Shown: positions 47,832 through 59,600 of the stretch, one piece after another | Layout of the letters: each line of letters starts with the position of its first letter | Position numbering within the stretch: position 1 is the first letter of the stretch | The notes under the pieces: generated by a model | Seen by the model: only the letters and a program-made list of their open reading frames with translations | The model's database searches: none | What the model was told of the DNA's origin: nothing | Source: Alopecurus myosuroides | Lineage: Eukaryota > Streptophyta > Magnoliopsida > Poales > Poaceae | Direction: 5' to 3' | Assembly (NCBI GenBank): GCA_028641055.1 | Contig: CM054058.1 | Location: 87,059,927 to 87,123,926 of the forward strand | DNA: 64,000 nucleotides | Position numbers and translations under genes: made by a program

Positions 47832-48847
47832 TGGCCTCGCACGGGAGAAATCCCACCCCTTTTTGCCTCGCAGCGCTGACAGGGAGGGCCCCCTGTCAGC
47901 CACTCTGAAGCCACGCAAGCGCACAGTCACCCTGGGCCCCCCTGGCAGTGCCTAGGGTAGGGTTCTGTGCGTATAAAATGTTTTTAACATTTTCTGTTTT
48001 CAAATCCAAGCCCTTTTGTTTTACAGTTTGGTCCCTGAGAATAAAATGCAAATAACTTTCAAATTATAACTACAAATATTAAAAGTAAAATATGTGCACT
48101 GATCTAAATTCAATTATCTACCTATTGGTAACATTGGTTTCCTGTTTTGAATTTTCCAAATGCAATTAAAATTTGAATTCAAATAATTCAATTGCAATTT
48201 GCTAAAATCCATAAGTAATTCATACTAACTCCAAAAAATGCAAATAAAATATGTTTTCCATGCTATTTCAAATAACCTATTCAAATATAAATTTTGTTTC
48301 ATGGTTTGAATAATTTAAATTGCTTAAATATTTTAAACCTTGTTTAAATCATTTAAATTTGATAAAATCATAACTTGCTCAAATTAAATTATTTTTGAAC
48401 ATGCAAAATATGTTTTCAAACCAGAAAGGTATAAACTTTTCAAATATGAATTTGAATTTATGTTTTGAACAAATAAAATTCAAATAATATTCAAACTTGT
48501 TTTAAACTCATTTAAAACTTGTTTAATCTTGTTTAATTCATAATTAAATCATTGTAATTCCTTTTTCAATATTTGAAACATGTAATCCAACTAAAATTTG
48601 GTATTCTTTTCAAATATGAATTTTGTTATTTGTTTTGAACATTTTAAATTGATGAAAACAACAAATGCTTGTGTGACATCTTTAAGTAACCCAAAATTTC
48701 CAAACTTAACAAATATTTTCCCAACTTGTTAAAATCCTTTACCACTTGCATCTATTGTTGTTATTTTGTTGTTATCATCATGCATGCATCATGGTAATAA
48801 AATTTCACATGGTAATAAGTTGTAGATCATTTGTTCCCACTTAATTC

Positions 48848-48890
48848 ATGGACCTTTTTCCATATGCAATCCAATTGCATATGGGTCCAT
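48848..48890. repeat. Palindrome in Tekay 5' LTR
   Basis: CCATATGCAAT and ATTGCATATGG (48860-48870 and 48874-48884) form an 11-bp perfect inverted repeat with a 3-base loop. It is enclosed by ATGGAC/GTCCAT. The 3' LTR has the same structure. Confidence 0.85.
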
Positions 48891-50870
48891 TTAAATTGTG
48901 TTACCAAGTCCACTAGTTTATTTTGATGCATCTATTAAATTGTCATGCATCATCCCATGATTGTGCACTATGCCATGATATTGATTGTTTATATTTCTGC
49001 CTTGTTTGTTTGCTTCTTCTCGAATAGACGACGACGTTGAGACAGACGATCTTTACAGCACCCCTTCTGAGGATCTAGCTCAGTACTAAGCTGCTGAGTT
49101 TGCAGGCAAGTTATCACTCACATGAACAATTGTGTTCCTTTCAACATTGGTTACCGATACTTTCCGTTGTCTATTCCTGCTAAGCCATAGTAGTAGTTGT
49201 TTCTGTTACGAACCTATCACATGAATCCCTTAACCCTGATATTGCCTCACCACCACTCCTACAACCCCATTGATTGAGCCAGTGTCTTACTAGCATGCTT
49301 AGGTTGTTTGCTCGAGTCTGTTACCCGTTATTTTCTGTTACTATTTCCTTATGTTCTGGGGGCTCGATGTTTAAATCAATCACTCATGCTAATGTTATTG
49401 TTAAATAATAACTTGATGATAAGGCACCGGCAGGAGGCCCTGTGTGGTTTTGAGGCCTGCTAGTGTCGACCCTAATAGGAAAAGGGTCTTGTCTACTGAT
49501 CCATGATGAGCGCACTACCCGCATGTGGGAAGCGAGTATGGGCGCCCCCCTCAATTTGATTCGATTCGCATCTCGTCCAAATCGCCTCATTTAGTTCGTG
49601 TTTTCCATTTGCCGCATGCATGTTTTTGCGAGCCCAGCGCAGGGTGGAACTTTTGTAGTCGGCATATAGGGGGACACGGTCTTAGAGTGCTATGAGGGTC
49701 CCTTTTCTTCGGGGCTTGATTAGCCGTGCGCCCAAGGTGCTTTGGGCTTGATGCGAAGAAGAGTTGAGTTGTGTTGAGTGCCCCGCTTGGTGGGAGGCAT
49801 CCCATCTGGCGGGTTATTCATACGTGTACGGCCAAATTGGTGCAACCCTGCAGGGATAATCTTCTCGAGAAGCCGTGTTTTCCGCGGTTATGGTTAACTT
49901 GGTGAAAGTACTGGCTAACAAGTACTCAGGACATCTTAAACCTAATGATTCATGATCTCACAACCGATGATTAACCACTTGACTAGTAATAGGATTATTG
50001 ACACAATAACTTGATTCATCTTTAATCCAACTATGTGAGTTATCCTCGGATTGCTTCTTTGGATAAGGGGCGAGATCCAGGATGGGTTTGTTTGAAGTTA
50101 TCTTTCAGTTGGTTACAATACTCGATCTTATCTTCTTTCTGTTAGCCGGAAGTGGTAGAATCTCTGTAGTTGGTTAGCGCAGCCAGTTGCAGCATCTTTT
50201 ATATCCCCTCTCTTCCGTTGAACCCAAGGCATCTGTGCTTGGTGTTGACGGGCTACACTTTGGTGAACTGCGAGTCTTGCTTGCCAGTATGTCTATGTAC
50301 TGACCCCTTTGGGGCTGTGGTTTCCGCAGACTGCGCTTACGAGGATCCAGGTGACGGCTACTATGTGGAGTTTGACGAGGCTGCTGACGAGTAGGTAGCG
50401 GACCCGGGCAGGATCCGAGACTACGTGGATGGGCTCCGTCTTTATTTCAGTTTCCGGCTTCTTAAGCCTATTTGGATTTGTCTGTACTCAGACCCTTTGA
50501 ATGCTTCCGCTGAGATGTAATGATGTTATGTTGGGACATGTGTCCTCTGGATGATTGTATTTGCTATCTCTGCTCTAGTGAGAGCTATTTGCAACTTATT
50601 TCAATCTTTTGTGTCTTAGAGATATGTTGTGCTATCATTCTGTTACAAACCGTTGACGTACCATGTGTGTATGGTATGAAGTACGTCAATGGTAGTGTCC
50701 TTATTTCTATGGGATAGTTTGCGTCGACGCTGAACAGATAGGGGTTGGTTGTCACACATACGTGTGTTGGCCTACTCGTAAGAGGACGCGGGTGCCGGTA
50801 AGCCCCGTAATCCAATCTACTACTGTTCAACGGAACGGCGAGTATCCTTTAGAAGTCCGGGTGCGACAAA

Positions 50871-50883
50871 TGGTATCAGAGCC
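50871..50883 (+). other. Tekay primer-binding site
   Basis: TGGTATCAGAGCC lies two bases after the LTR end, complementary to initiator Met tRNA. It is the same 13 bases and offset as in the non-autonomous element. Confidence 0.92.
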
Positions 50884-51017
50884 TGTCTGCCTGTAGGACC
50901 CCTTTTACTGGTCGCAGTTGAGTCTAGAAACTATTTTGTAGCTATATAGGAAAAATGAAACGTGAGAGTAGGAATTCTGCCATTTTCCTTCTTTCCCCAC
51001 CCACCCACCCTTTTCTG

Positions 51018-51019
51018 GT
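51018..51019 (+). promoter_or_regulatory. Candidate 5' splice site in the Tekay leader
   Basis: CTG|GTAAGGAAG is a good plant donor, located between the PBS and the extra ORF. It could be used with acceptors at 51243 or 52267. Confidence 0.4.
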
Positions 51020-51243
51020 AAGGAAGTGCAACGTTGTTTTCTCTTCTCACCCAAACTTTCAAGTTAGGATTTCACGTGTTTTGGGTTCTCCGTAGTACCT
51101 CAGGAGTTTTTGGTCTCGTGTTTCCCGATGTTGCTTCAATATCCTGTTCTTTTCAACATCCTTATCGTCCGTTGAACCTTGTTGTTGCTTTCCACTTCAG
51201 TTCTCTACCGGCGTCTAATCAAAACTTCCCCGATCATCTGCAG

Positions 51244-52059
51244 ATGGATCTCAGGTTCTACCCGCAGGTGGTTCGGATGACTCGTTGTGAGAGCACCGCC
51301 GGTTATCCGGAGATGCTGAGAGACATGGTCACTTATCTGGGGTTCCGTTGGGCACCAGAGTACCAGGTCTACGAGCAGCAGCGAGAGTTTGACCAGACCT
51401 ACTACCAGGCTATCGTCTACATCCTGTCAGATGATGGCATGAGCGTTGTCCACCGCTACGAGGCAGTAGGTTCCACAGTGGATATGGGCGTGCAGCAGGC
51501 AGCTTATGTGAGTCTCACCGTCCTTCGTGCTGACTACTGGGGATTTGACGATTCTATCTATCGCCACATCCCCAGTGGTTACATCACTTCGGAGGGAGCT
51601 CACTTCACTCTCTATGACAACCTGGATGTCTACGAGCATGATAACACCAGGTTGCACACCACCGCTCAGTTTGTGAGACACAGTGACGCAGTTGCCACCA
51701 CACTTTCTCAGGAGTTGACCTCAGTCAGGGAGCAGCTCTACCTTGCTTTGACTCGTCTGGCGACGTACACCACAGACTTTGTTGGAGATGAGCGCTTTGC
51801 ACGTTTCGATCAGCCAGTTGGTCGTCGTATGCCAGATGCTGGAGGTTACGAACCGATCAGAGGTCCACTCCTCAACCTCGGAGCTGGTTACACTGGGATT
51901 CCACGCTTTGGAGCACAGGGAGACGACGCTTTCTACTTCACCACACCGAGAGTCGCTCTCAGAGCAGTCCCGATATATGTGGATCGTCGATCTACTTACT
52001 TTCGTGGGATTCCTCCTCACCGTATCTCTCGTCGTACTACTCACCGCCGTCCTGCGTGA
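51244..52059 (+). CDS. Extra ORF upstream of gag (ORF0-like), 271 aa, possible dsRBD-like fold
   Basis: This intact frame starts at the first ATG (51244) in the leader and ends TGA at 52057-52059; the frame is also open upstream, but without an ATG. It has no gag, protease or other retroelement motif. Residues 21-95 read as helix (YPEMLRDMVTYLGF), strands (EYQVYEQ; TYYQAIVYIL; SVVHRYEAVGSTV), then a helix (GVQQAAYVSLTVLR). This order and the G-S-T…QQAA pattern resemble a double-stranded-RNA-binding fold. The basic residues that normally bind RNA at the second helix are missing (DMGVQQAA). The remaining 170 residues are unassigned, with an Arg-rich C-terminus. Rice Gypsy elements with an 'orf0' before gag come to mind, but I cannot check homology. 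Survival of this ORF while pol is broken is notable. Confidence 0.75.
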   Translation: MDLRFYPQVVRMTRCESTAGYPEMLRDMVTYLGFRWAPEYQVYEQQREFDQTYYQAIVYILSDDGMSVVHRYEAVGSTVDMGVQQAAYVSLTVLRADYWGFDDSIYRHIPSGYITSEGAHFTLYDNLDVYEHDNTRLHTTAQFVRHSDAVATTLSQELTSVREQLYLALTRLATYTTDFVGDERFARFDQPVGRRMPDAGGYEPIRGPLLNLGAGYTGIPRFGAQGDDAFYFTTPRVALRAVPIYVDRRSTYFRGIPPHRISRRTTHRRPA

Positions 52060-52268
52060 TGAGCATGGGAGTACCGATGTATCCATTCCTAGTTATGTTT
52101 AGTTATCATTTGGCATTTGAACCATTTATGGTCTGTTCGATATTCTGATGTATTTGAACATGTGATGATGTACCTGTTGGTTATCTATTCATGCGTCGGA
52201 ATAATCTATATTTCGGTTACCAAGTCTATCCTTTTCTGTTGTTGTGCTAAAATGCATGTCTATTCAGG
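52060..52268 (+). other. Linker between extra ORF and gag with acceptor-like site
   Basis: The linker is T-rich and ends TGTCTATTCAG|G immediately before the gag ATG. A branch-point-like gtgctaaaat lies about 25 bases upstream. No gene is seen in it. Confidence 0.45.
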
Positions 52269-53000
52269 ATGCCGCCAACAAGGAGCAACCCGCCTGAGCC
52301 ACCTCCGATCATGGAGCTCTTGACTCAGATGACTCAGGTCGTGGCACAGATGGCCCAGTTCCAGGCAAATCAGCACAACAACCAGAATGCTCCACGGGTC
52401 AGCATCAAGGAGTTCCTCAGTATGGGTCCGAGAGCTTTCGTGGCAACACGGGAGCCTCTAGATGCTGATGACTGGATCCGGGAGATGGCCAGGGCTCTGG
52501 ACATTGCTCACGTTGCTGAGGAAGACAAAGTTAAGTATGCCACCTACCTACTGAAGGGTCAGGCAGCCACTTGGTGGGAGAACTACCAGACCATGAGAGC
52601 TGGCTATCCTATCACCTGGGGTTGTTTCAAGGATGCCTTCCTGAAGCACCACATCCCAGATGGTCTCATGGAAAGGATGCGTGAAGAGTTTTGCTCTCTT
52701 AAGCAGGGCAAGCTGGACGTCATTGGCTATCAGAACGAGTTCAATCGTCTCGCTCGATACGCTGGTGATGAGGTGTCCACTGAGGCTAAGAAGATGGCAA
52801 GGTTCCGCCGAGGTTTTAACCCGGAACTCAAGTACGCACTAACCAACATCAAGTGCAAAGACTTCGAGGAGCTCGTGAACACCGCGCTCAATGAGGAAAA
52901 TGGGCGCAAGGCGTTCGAGGATTCTCGCAAGCACTCGCGTGAGGGTGGTTCCTCCTCCAACATGACCACCCCTCCGCAGAAGCGCCGATCTGGGTGCCAA
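52269..53000 (+). pseudogene. Tekay gag, frameshifted before the zinc knuckle
   Basis: The ATG at 52269 opens a frame with a gag N-terminus (MPPTRSNPPEPPP, then an MELLTQMTQVVAQMAQF coiled segment) and the retrotransposon gag core: LLKGQAATWWENYQ, then FKDAFLKHHIPDGLMERMREEF, then FRRGFNPELK. Near 52985-53000 the frame changes, and the CCHC knuckle continues in another frame (53135). The apparent cause is a single-base change in length near 'cgatctgggtgcc'. The shadow frame runs on to 53294 without meaning. Gag would build the cytoplasmic particle. Confidence 0.85.
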
Positions 53001-54725
53001 ATGGTGCTGTCACTCGGGCTCCATATGCCCAAGCTTCTCCAGGCTTTGCTCCCCGCCCACCCAACCCATCTCAGATGCAGAGTCAGAGGGTTCCAATGGG
53101 GCAGCCAAGGCCAGGTCCTCCTCGTGTCTTCACTTGCTACAAGTGCAAGGAGACTGGACACTACGCTGATAAGTGCACTCAGAGGCAGCTACCTCCACCT
53201 CCTCGCCCCAACACCAACCAGGCAATGGTTCGTGCTCCCCCGGCTAAAGCCTTCAACTCCAACAACAGGCCTGTCGGGAGGACCGCGAGGGTGAATCATA
53301 TCAAGGCCGACAAAGCTGAGGAAGCTGCTGACGTCGTTCTCGGTATATTACCCGTAAACTCTTTTCCAGCTAAAGTGTTGTTTGATACCGGAGCATCGCA
53401 TTCTTTTGTGTCAAAGATCTTTGCAACAGCATACAACCTAGTTCTGGTTCCACTAAGCAATCAAATCTCTGTTCACTCTCCGGGATCTAAAATGTTGACT
53501 TCCAAGATAAGTATGGACAATCAGATCCTAATTGGAGGCCGCATATTCCTTGCTTCACTCATGTTGCTGGGAAATTCTGACATTGATGTCATTCTGGGCA
53601 TGGATTGGTTGAAGACCCACAAAGCTAAAATTGACTGTGCTCAAAAGTCAATAACTCTCTCTCACCCTTCTGGCCAGATAGTCTATTCTCCATATGAATC
53701 AAGTTATGTTCAGCTGTTCAACCTCGATGCAAAACCCCTTCCTGCAATTGAAAATGTTCCGGTGGTTTGTGAATTCCCTGACGTCTTTCCAAAAGAGTTG
53801 CCAGGGATGCCTCCGGACAGAGCAGTTGAGTTCGTGATCGAGCTTGAGCCAGGTACTGCTCCAATCTCTAAGCATCCATACAAGATAGCTCCTCCTGAAC
53901 TGAAATTGTTAAAGGAGCAAATCGATATGTACATGGAGAAAGGTTACATTCAACCTAGTTCCTCCGCTTGGGGTTGCCCAATTCTGTTTGTTGCCAAGAA
54001 GGATCAAACAAAGAGACTCGTGGTTGACTATCGTCCTCTCAATGAGAAAACCATCAAAAACAAGTATCCAATTCCTCGTATCGATGACCTTTTTGATCAA
54101 CTTGCTGGAGCCTCAATATTCTCAAAGTTGGACTTGAGGATGGGTTACCATCAAATAAAGATCAGAAAGGAAGATATTCCTAAGACAGCTTTCACCACTC
54201 GGTACGGTCTATATGAATACACCGTCATGTCCTTTGGTCTCACCAATGCACCGGCGACATTCTCAAGACTCATGAATTCTGTCTTCCATGAATACCTCGA
54301 CAAGTTCGTTGTGGTATATCTCGATGACATTCTGGTCTACTCAAAATCCGAGGAAGAGCATGGAGAACATCTTCGTCTCACTCTCATGAAACTTCGCGAG
54401 CATCGTCTATATGCCAAATTCTCCAAGTGTGAGTTCTGGATTCCAGAAGTTGCTTACCTTGGTCATATCATCTCTGCCAAAGGCATAGCCATTGACCCAG
54501 AAAAGGTTAAGGCAATTGTTGATTGGAAACCTCCTAAGACGGTAAAGCAAGTAAGAAGCTTTCTTGGCTTGGCTAGCTATTGTCGTCGTTTCGTCCAAAA
54601 CTTCTCCAAGATTGCGAAACCTCTCACTGATCTCACAAAGAAGGACAAGAAGTTCGTTTGGTCTCCACAATGTGATGAGAGTTTCAATCTCTTGAAGACT
54701 AAACTCACTTCTACCCCTGTTCTGG
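52994..54725 (+). pseudogene. Tekay gag C-terminus, protease and reverse transcriptase (frame 2 segment)
   Basis: The frame contains the CCHC zinc knuckle [14 protein letters not shown] (53135-53176) and the aspartic protease motif [10 protein letters not shown] (DTGA at 53384-53395). RT follows, with [26 protein letters not shown] and the YLDD active site at 54317-54328. RT then runs into the connection region. The reading leaves its proper frame near 54722-54730 and ends at a false stop at 54847. Up to the break all catalytic residues look sound. In these elements gag and pol usually form one frame, so the segments belong to one polyprotein. Confidence 0.88.
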
Positions 54726-56654
54726 TTGCCAGATACTACAAAACCTTTCCAGATATTCTGCGATGCATCTCTCCAAGGTCTAGGTGCAGTTCTTATGCAA
54801 GAACGTCAAGTTGTGGCTTATGCTTCACGTTAGTTGAACCCACATGAGCAAAACTATCCCACTCATGATCTTGAACTAGCAGCAGTTGTGTTTGCCCTCA
54901 AGAAATGGAGACAATACTTGTTGGGTAACCGCACTGAAATCTTTTCCGATCATAAGAGTCTCAAATACATCTTCACTCAGCCAGATCTAAACCTCAGGAA
55001 AAGGAGATGGATTGAAAAGATTAAAGACTTTGATCTCACCATTTCTTACACTCCAGGCAAGGCTAATGTTATGGCCGATGCTCTCAGTCGCAAGTCCTAT
55101 TGCAATAATCTCATGATCATGGAAAGCCAACCTCCACTTCATGAAGAATTCCAGAAGCTGAACCTTGGTCTTGTCCCTCAAGGTTACCTTGCAAGATTGA
55201 CAGCTAGCCCAACTCTCGAGGACAAGATTCGTTCTGAACAACTTCGTGATGCTGAAATCAAGGAGATTGTAGAACACATCAAAGAAGGCAATGATAAATT
55301 CAAGTCCTTCTCAATTGATGACAAGGGAACTGTGTTCTTCGAAGGACGCATTGCAGTTCCTCAGATTCAAAGTCTCAAAGATATCATTCTCAAGGAGGCT
55401 CATGAAACTCCTCTCTCCATCCACCCTGGAAGTACAAAGATGTACCAGGATCTCAAGACTCTGTATTGGTGGCCTGGCATGAAACGTGAAATTGCTCAAT
55501 ACGTTTCTGAATGCGACGTTTGTCAACGTGTTAAGGCAGTCCATCAGAAAACAGCGGGTCTAGTCCAACCTCTAAAAATTCCTGAGTGGAAGTGGGACAT
55601 GATTGAAATGGACTTCGTTACTGGTTTTCCAAAGTCCAAGAAGGGCAACGATGCAATATTCGTTGTCATTGATCGTCTCACTAAAGTAGCTCACTTCTTT
55701 GCTGTCAAAGAAACTATCTCAGCTAGCCAGTTAGCAGAGCTCTACACAGCAAGGATCGTTCCTCTTCATGGTGTTCCATTGGAAATAAGCTCAGACCGTG
55801 GAAGCATATTCACTTCTCATTTCTGGAAAAGCTTTCAAGATGCATTGGGCACCAAACTGCTGTTCAGCACAGCTTATCACCCTCAGTCTCAGGGGCAAGT
55901 CGAAAGAGTCAATCAGATTCTCGAGGATATGCTCAGAGCATGTGGTCTCTCCTTTGGCATGAAATGGGAGGATTGCCTTCCATATGCTGAATTCTCCTAC
56001 AACAACAGCTTCCAGGCAAGCCTAGGCATGGCACCATTTGAAGCACTCTATGGCCGCAAATGCAGGAGTCCAATCAATTGGTCTGGAGCTGGTGAACGTT
56101 CACTCTTAGGCCCTGACATTGTTAAGGAAGCCGAGGAGAAAGTTCGCATCATTCGTGACAATCTCAAGATTGCTCAGTCTCGTCAGAAGAGCTACTATGA
56201 CAGCAAGCACCGTGATATGGTCTATGCACCTGGTGACAAAGCATATCTCCGTGTAACTCCCCTCAGAGGCACTCATCGTTTTGGTGTGAAAGGAAAGCTT
56301 GCACCAAGATACATTGGTCCTTTCAACATCCTCTCAAGGCGTGCGGAAAATGCCTATCGTCTTGAACTTCCAGAAAAACTATCCAAGGTGCACGATGTGT
56401 TCCACGTGTCACAGCTCAAGAAGTGTTTCAAAGATCCAGATCGTGCAGTTGATCATGATTCCATTGAACTGCAAGATGATCTATCTTATGAGGAGCACCC
56501 TGTTCGTATTCTCGATGAGACCGAGCGTAAGACTCGCAACAAGAGCACCAAGTTCTTGAAAGTGCAGTGGTCGCATCATTCCGATAAAGAGGCAACGTGG
56601 GAGACCAAAAAGGATCTTCGAAAGAAGTATCCGGACCTTTTCCTTTCTCAGTAG
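54726..56654 (+). pseudogene. Tekay RNase H, integrase and chromodomain (frame 3 segment)
   Basis: After the frameshift the RNase H reading continues in frame 3 (FCDAS motif near 54760) to an in-frame TAG at 54831-54833, where a glutamine codon is expected. From 54834 it stays open to TAG at 56652-56654. It includes the end of RNase H ([10 protein letters not shown]). The integrase has the HHCC domain ([17 protein letters not shown]), D in [10 protein letters not shown] in SSDRGS and E in GQVERVNQ. The C-terminal chromodomain ([17 protein letters not shown]) can target integration to marked chromatin. The stop and the frameshifts mean that no full pol can be made from this copy. Confidence 0.88.
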
Positions 56655-56674
56655 GAATCTCGGGGCGCGATTCC

Positions 56675-56691
56675 TTCAAGGGGGGGCGTTT
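56675..56691 (+). other. Tekay polypurine tract
   Basis: TCAAGGGGGGGCGTTT directly precedes the 3' LTR start at 56692, a strong PPT for plus-strand priming. Confidence 0.85.
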
Positions 56692-59600
56692 TGTAACATC
56701 CCAAGTATGAAAATACCCCTAGAATGTTTGATTTCCTGCTTAATTAAAGCATTGCATCATGTCATCATATTTATTTCCTTGTTTGCATTTGTTTACTATT
56801 TGTTTTGCATCTGTTTTATTCTGTTTTCATAATTGAATTTCAAACAAATTCAAATGATGTGTTTCATACTTGTCATGTTACAACATTTTCAAATAAAAGT
56901 TCAATTCAAACAACCTTTTGTTTCCAATTATTTCCATGTTTGATCAACTAATAAAATGGTGGTTTTTATTCACTCAATTAATTCCAAATGGTATTTCAAA
57001 ATTCAAATCAAATCTCCAAAACAGCACCCAATTGGATTTATGAAAATTTCAAAAACAATTCAACTCTTTGTTCTAACTAAATAATAGGGTTCACCCTATT
57101 AAGAAGTGTTTTCAATAATAATCATTTAAATACTTAAAATTCATCCAAATTTGGTTTAGTTCATAAACAACAAGTAATTTGAAAACTTTTGGAAAATAAA
57201 AGTTAGCAATTAGTTGCTATGTTAAAAACTAACCTAACCATATTTTTTTTCCAAATTTTTACTAAACTAAAACCTACCTTTTTCTTCCAATTTGTTTTCT
57301 GCAAAAAAAAAAAACAGAACAGAAAAACAAAAAATAAGAAAAGGAGAAACAGCAGCGCGCGCAGCAGCTAACTACCCAGCCCAACCCACCTTTTACCTTT
57401 CCTCGCGCGCAGCCAGCCCACGGCCCGAAAACGGTTCGCGGCCGCCCCCGTCGTCTGTTCCGCGTACGGCGGACATCCGCCGATGCCACGTCGCCGCGGA
57501 AGCACCGCCGACGGCCATCCTCGCTCCCGCGGCCCTATTTAAGCTACCTAGGACCCGACGCGCAGCCCTAAACCTAGCCCTACTCCCTATCCCCTCCAGA
57601 GCGCCGCCAATTTCTCTCCCTCGCCGCGATCCCCTCTCTCTGCCGCCACTCGCCGGAGTTTTTCTCTGAAACCGACATGGCCACGTCCACCTCGTTGCAC
57701 CTCCACCCTACCTAGCCCCAGGGATCGAATCCCCGTTTCCTCCTCGAGCTGTTGGACACCGCAGCAGGCACGGGAACGTCTTGCATCGCCGCCGCCATCG
57801 TCGACGTCGCCGCCGGCCGCGCCCCCCTCGAACCTCTGCTTCCCACTACAACGGTGGTGAGCCACCGTGTCCACCTCCTCCTTCTCCCTGTCTGCTCCAC
57901 CTTGCTCGCAAGCACGCGCACATCACCACCACCCACGAGCACGAGCAGCATCCGGTGATCGCCGCCGGCCCGCTGTCTGTCGCCGTCAGGTTGCAGAAGG
58001 TTTTGTTCGTCAGTTAAGTTCAGTAAACGAACAACACTTTATCCTGTCCGCGCACGGTATACTGACAAGAAACGTAAAACACCGCACTGGTTCAGTACTG
58101 CGCACGCGAGCGAGAGGTTCAGGGTTCGAATCCTGGCCTCGCACGGGAGAAATCCCACCCCTTTTTGCCTCGCAGCGCTGACAGGGAGGGCCCCCTGTCA
58201 GCCACTCTGAAGCCACGCAAGCGCACAGTCACCCTGGGCCCCCCCGGCAGTGCCCTAGGGTAGGGTTCTGTGCGTATAAAATGTTTTTAACATTTTCTGT
58301 TTTCAAATCCAAGCCCTTTTGTTTTACAGTTTGGTCCCTGAGAATAAAATGCAAATAACTTTCAAATTATAACTACAAATATTAAAAGTAAAATATGTGC
58401 ACTGATCTAAATTCAATTATCTACCTATTGGTAACATTTGTTTCCTGTTTTGAATTTTCCAAATGCAATTAAAATTTGAATTCAAATAATTCAATTGCAA
58501 TTTGCTAAAATCCATAAGTAATTCATACTAACTCCAAAAAATGCAAATAAAATATGTTTTCCATGCTATTTCAAATAACCTATTCAAATATAAATTTTGT
58601 TTCATGGTTTGAATAATTTAAATTGCTTAAATATTTTAAACCTTGTTTAAATCATTTAAATTTGATAAAATCATAACTTGCTCAAATTAAATTATTTTTG
58701 AACATGCAAAATATGTTTTCAAACCAGAAAGGTATAAACTTTTCAAATATGAATTTGAATTTATGTTTTGAACAAATAAAATTAAAATAATATTCAAACC
58801 TGTTTTAAACTCATTTAAAACTTGTTTAATCTTGTTTAATTCATAATTAAATCATTGTAATTCCTTTTTCAATATTTGAAACATGTAATCCAACTAAAAT
58901 TTGGTATTCTTTTCAAATATGAATTTTGTTATTTGTTTTGAACATTTTAAATTGATGAAAACAACAAATGCTTGTGTGACATCTTTAAGTAACCCAAAAT
59001 TTCCAAACTTAATAAATATTTTCCCAACTTGTTAAAATCCTTTACCACTTGCATCTATTGTTGTTATTTTGTTGTTATCATCATGCATGCATCATGGTAA
59101 TAAACTTTCACATGGTAATAAGTTGTAGATCATTTGTTCCCACTTAATTCATGGACCTTTTTCCATATGCAATCCAATTGCATATGGGTCCATTTAAATT
59201 GTGTTACCAAGTCCACTAGTTTCTTTTGATGCATCTATTAAATTGTCATGCATCATCCCATGATTGTGCACTATGCCATGATATTGATTGTTTATATTTC
59301 TGCCTTGTTTGTTTGCTTCTTCTCGAATAGACGACGACGTTGAGACAGACGATCTTTACAGCACCCCTTCTGAGGATCTAGCTCAGTACCAGGCTGCTGA
59401 GTTTGCAGGCAAGTTATCACTCACATGAACCATTGTGTTCCTTTCAACATTGGTTACCGATACTTTCTGTTGTCTATTCCTGCTAAGCCATAGTAGTAGT
59501 TGTTTCTGTTACGAACCTATCACATGAATCCCTTAACCCTGATATTGCCTCACCACCACTCCTACAACCCCATTGATTGAGCCAGTGGCTTACTAGCATG

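Larger units (their letters stand above)
46392..50868 (+). repeat. Tekay 5' LTR (4477 bp)
   Basis: The LTR is bounded by TGTAACATCC and GTGCGACA. From about 48650 onward it aligns well, as the reverse complement, with the LTRs of the non-autonomous element. Shared examples are the 'acaacaaatgcttgtgtgac' block and the ctgcagggataa...cttctcgagaag block near 49850. The first 1.4 kb is more diverged. Confidence 0.93.

Noticed and set aside
47786..47840. A functional tRNA gene
   Set aside because: A and B boxes and a T-arm-like hairpin are visible, but no acceptor stem or anticodon arm pairs properly, so it is reported only as a tRNA-like module.
47450..47914. Frames of 68-104 codons in the Tekay LTR, repeated at 57752-58216
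   Set aside because: They duplicate only because the LTR is duplicated. Several frames overlap in the same place, which argues for base composition rather than coding.
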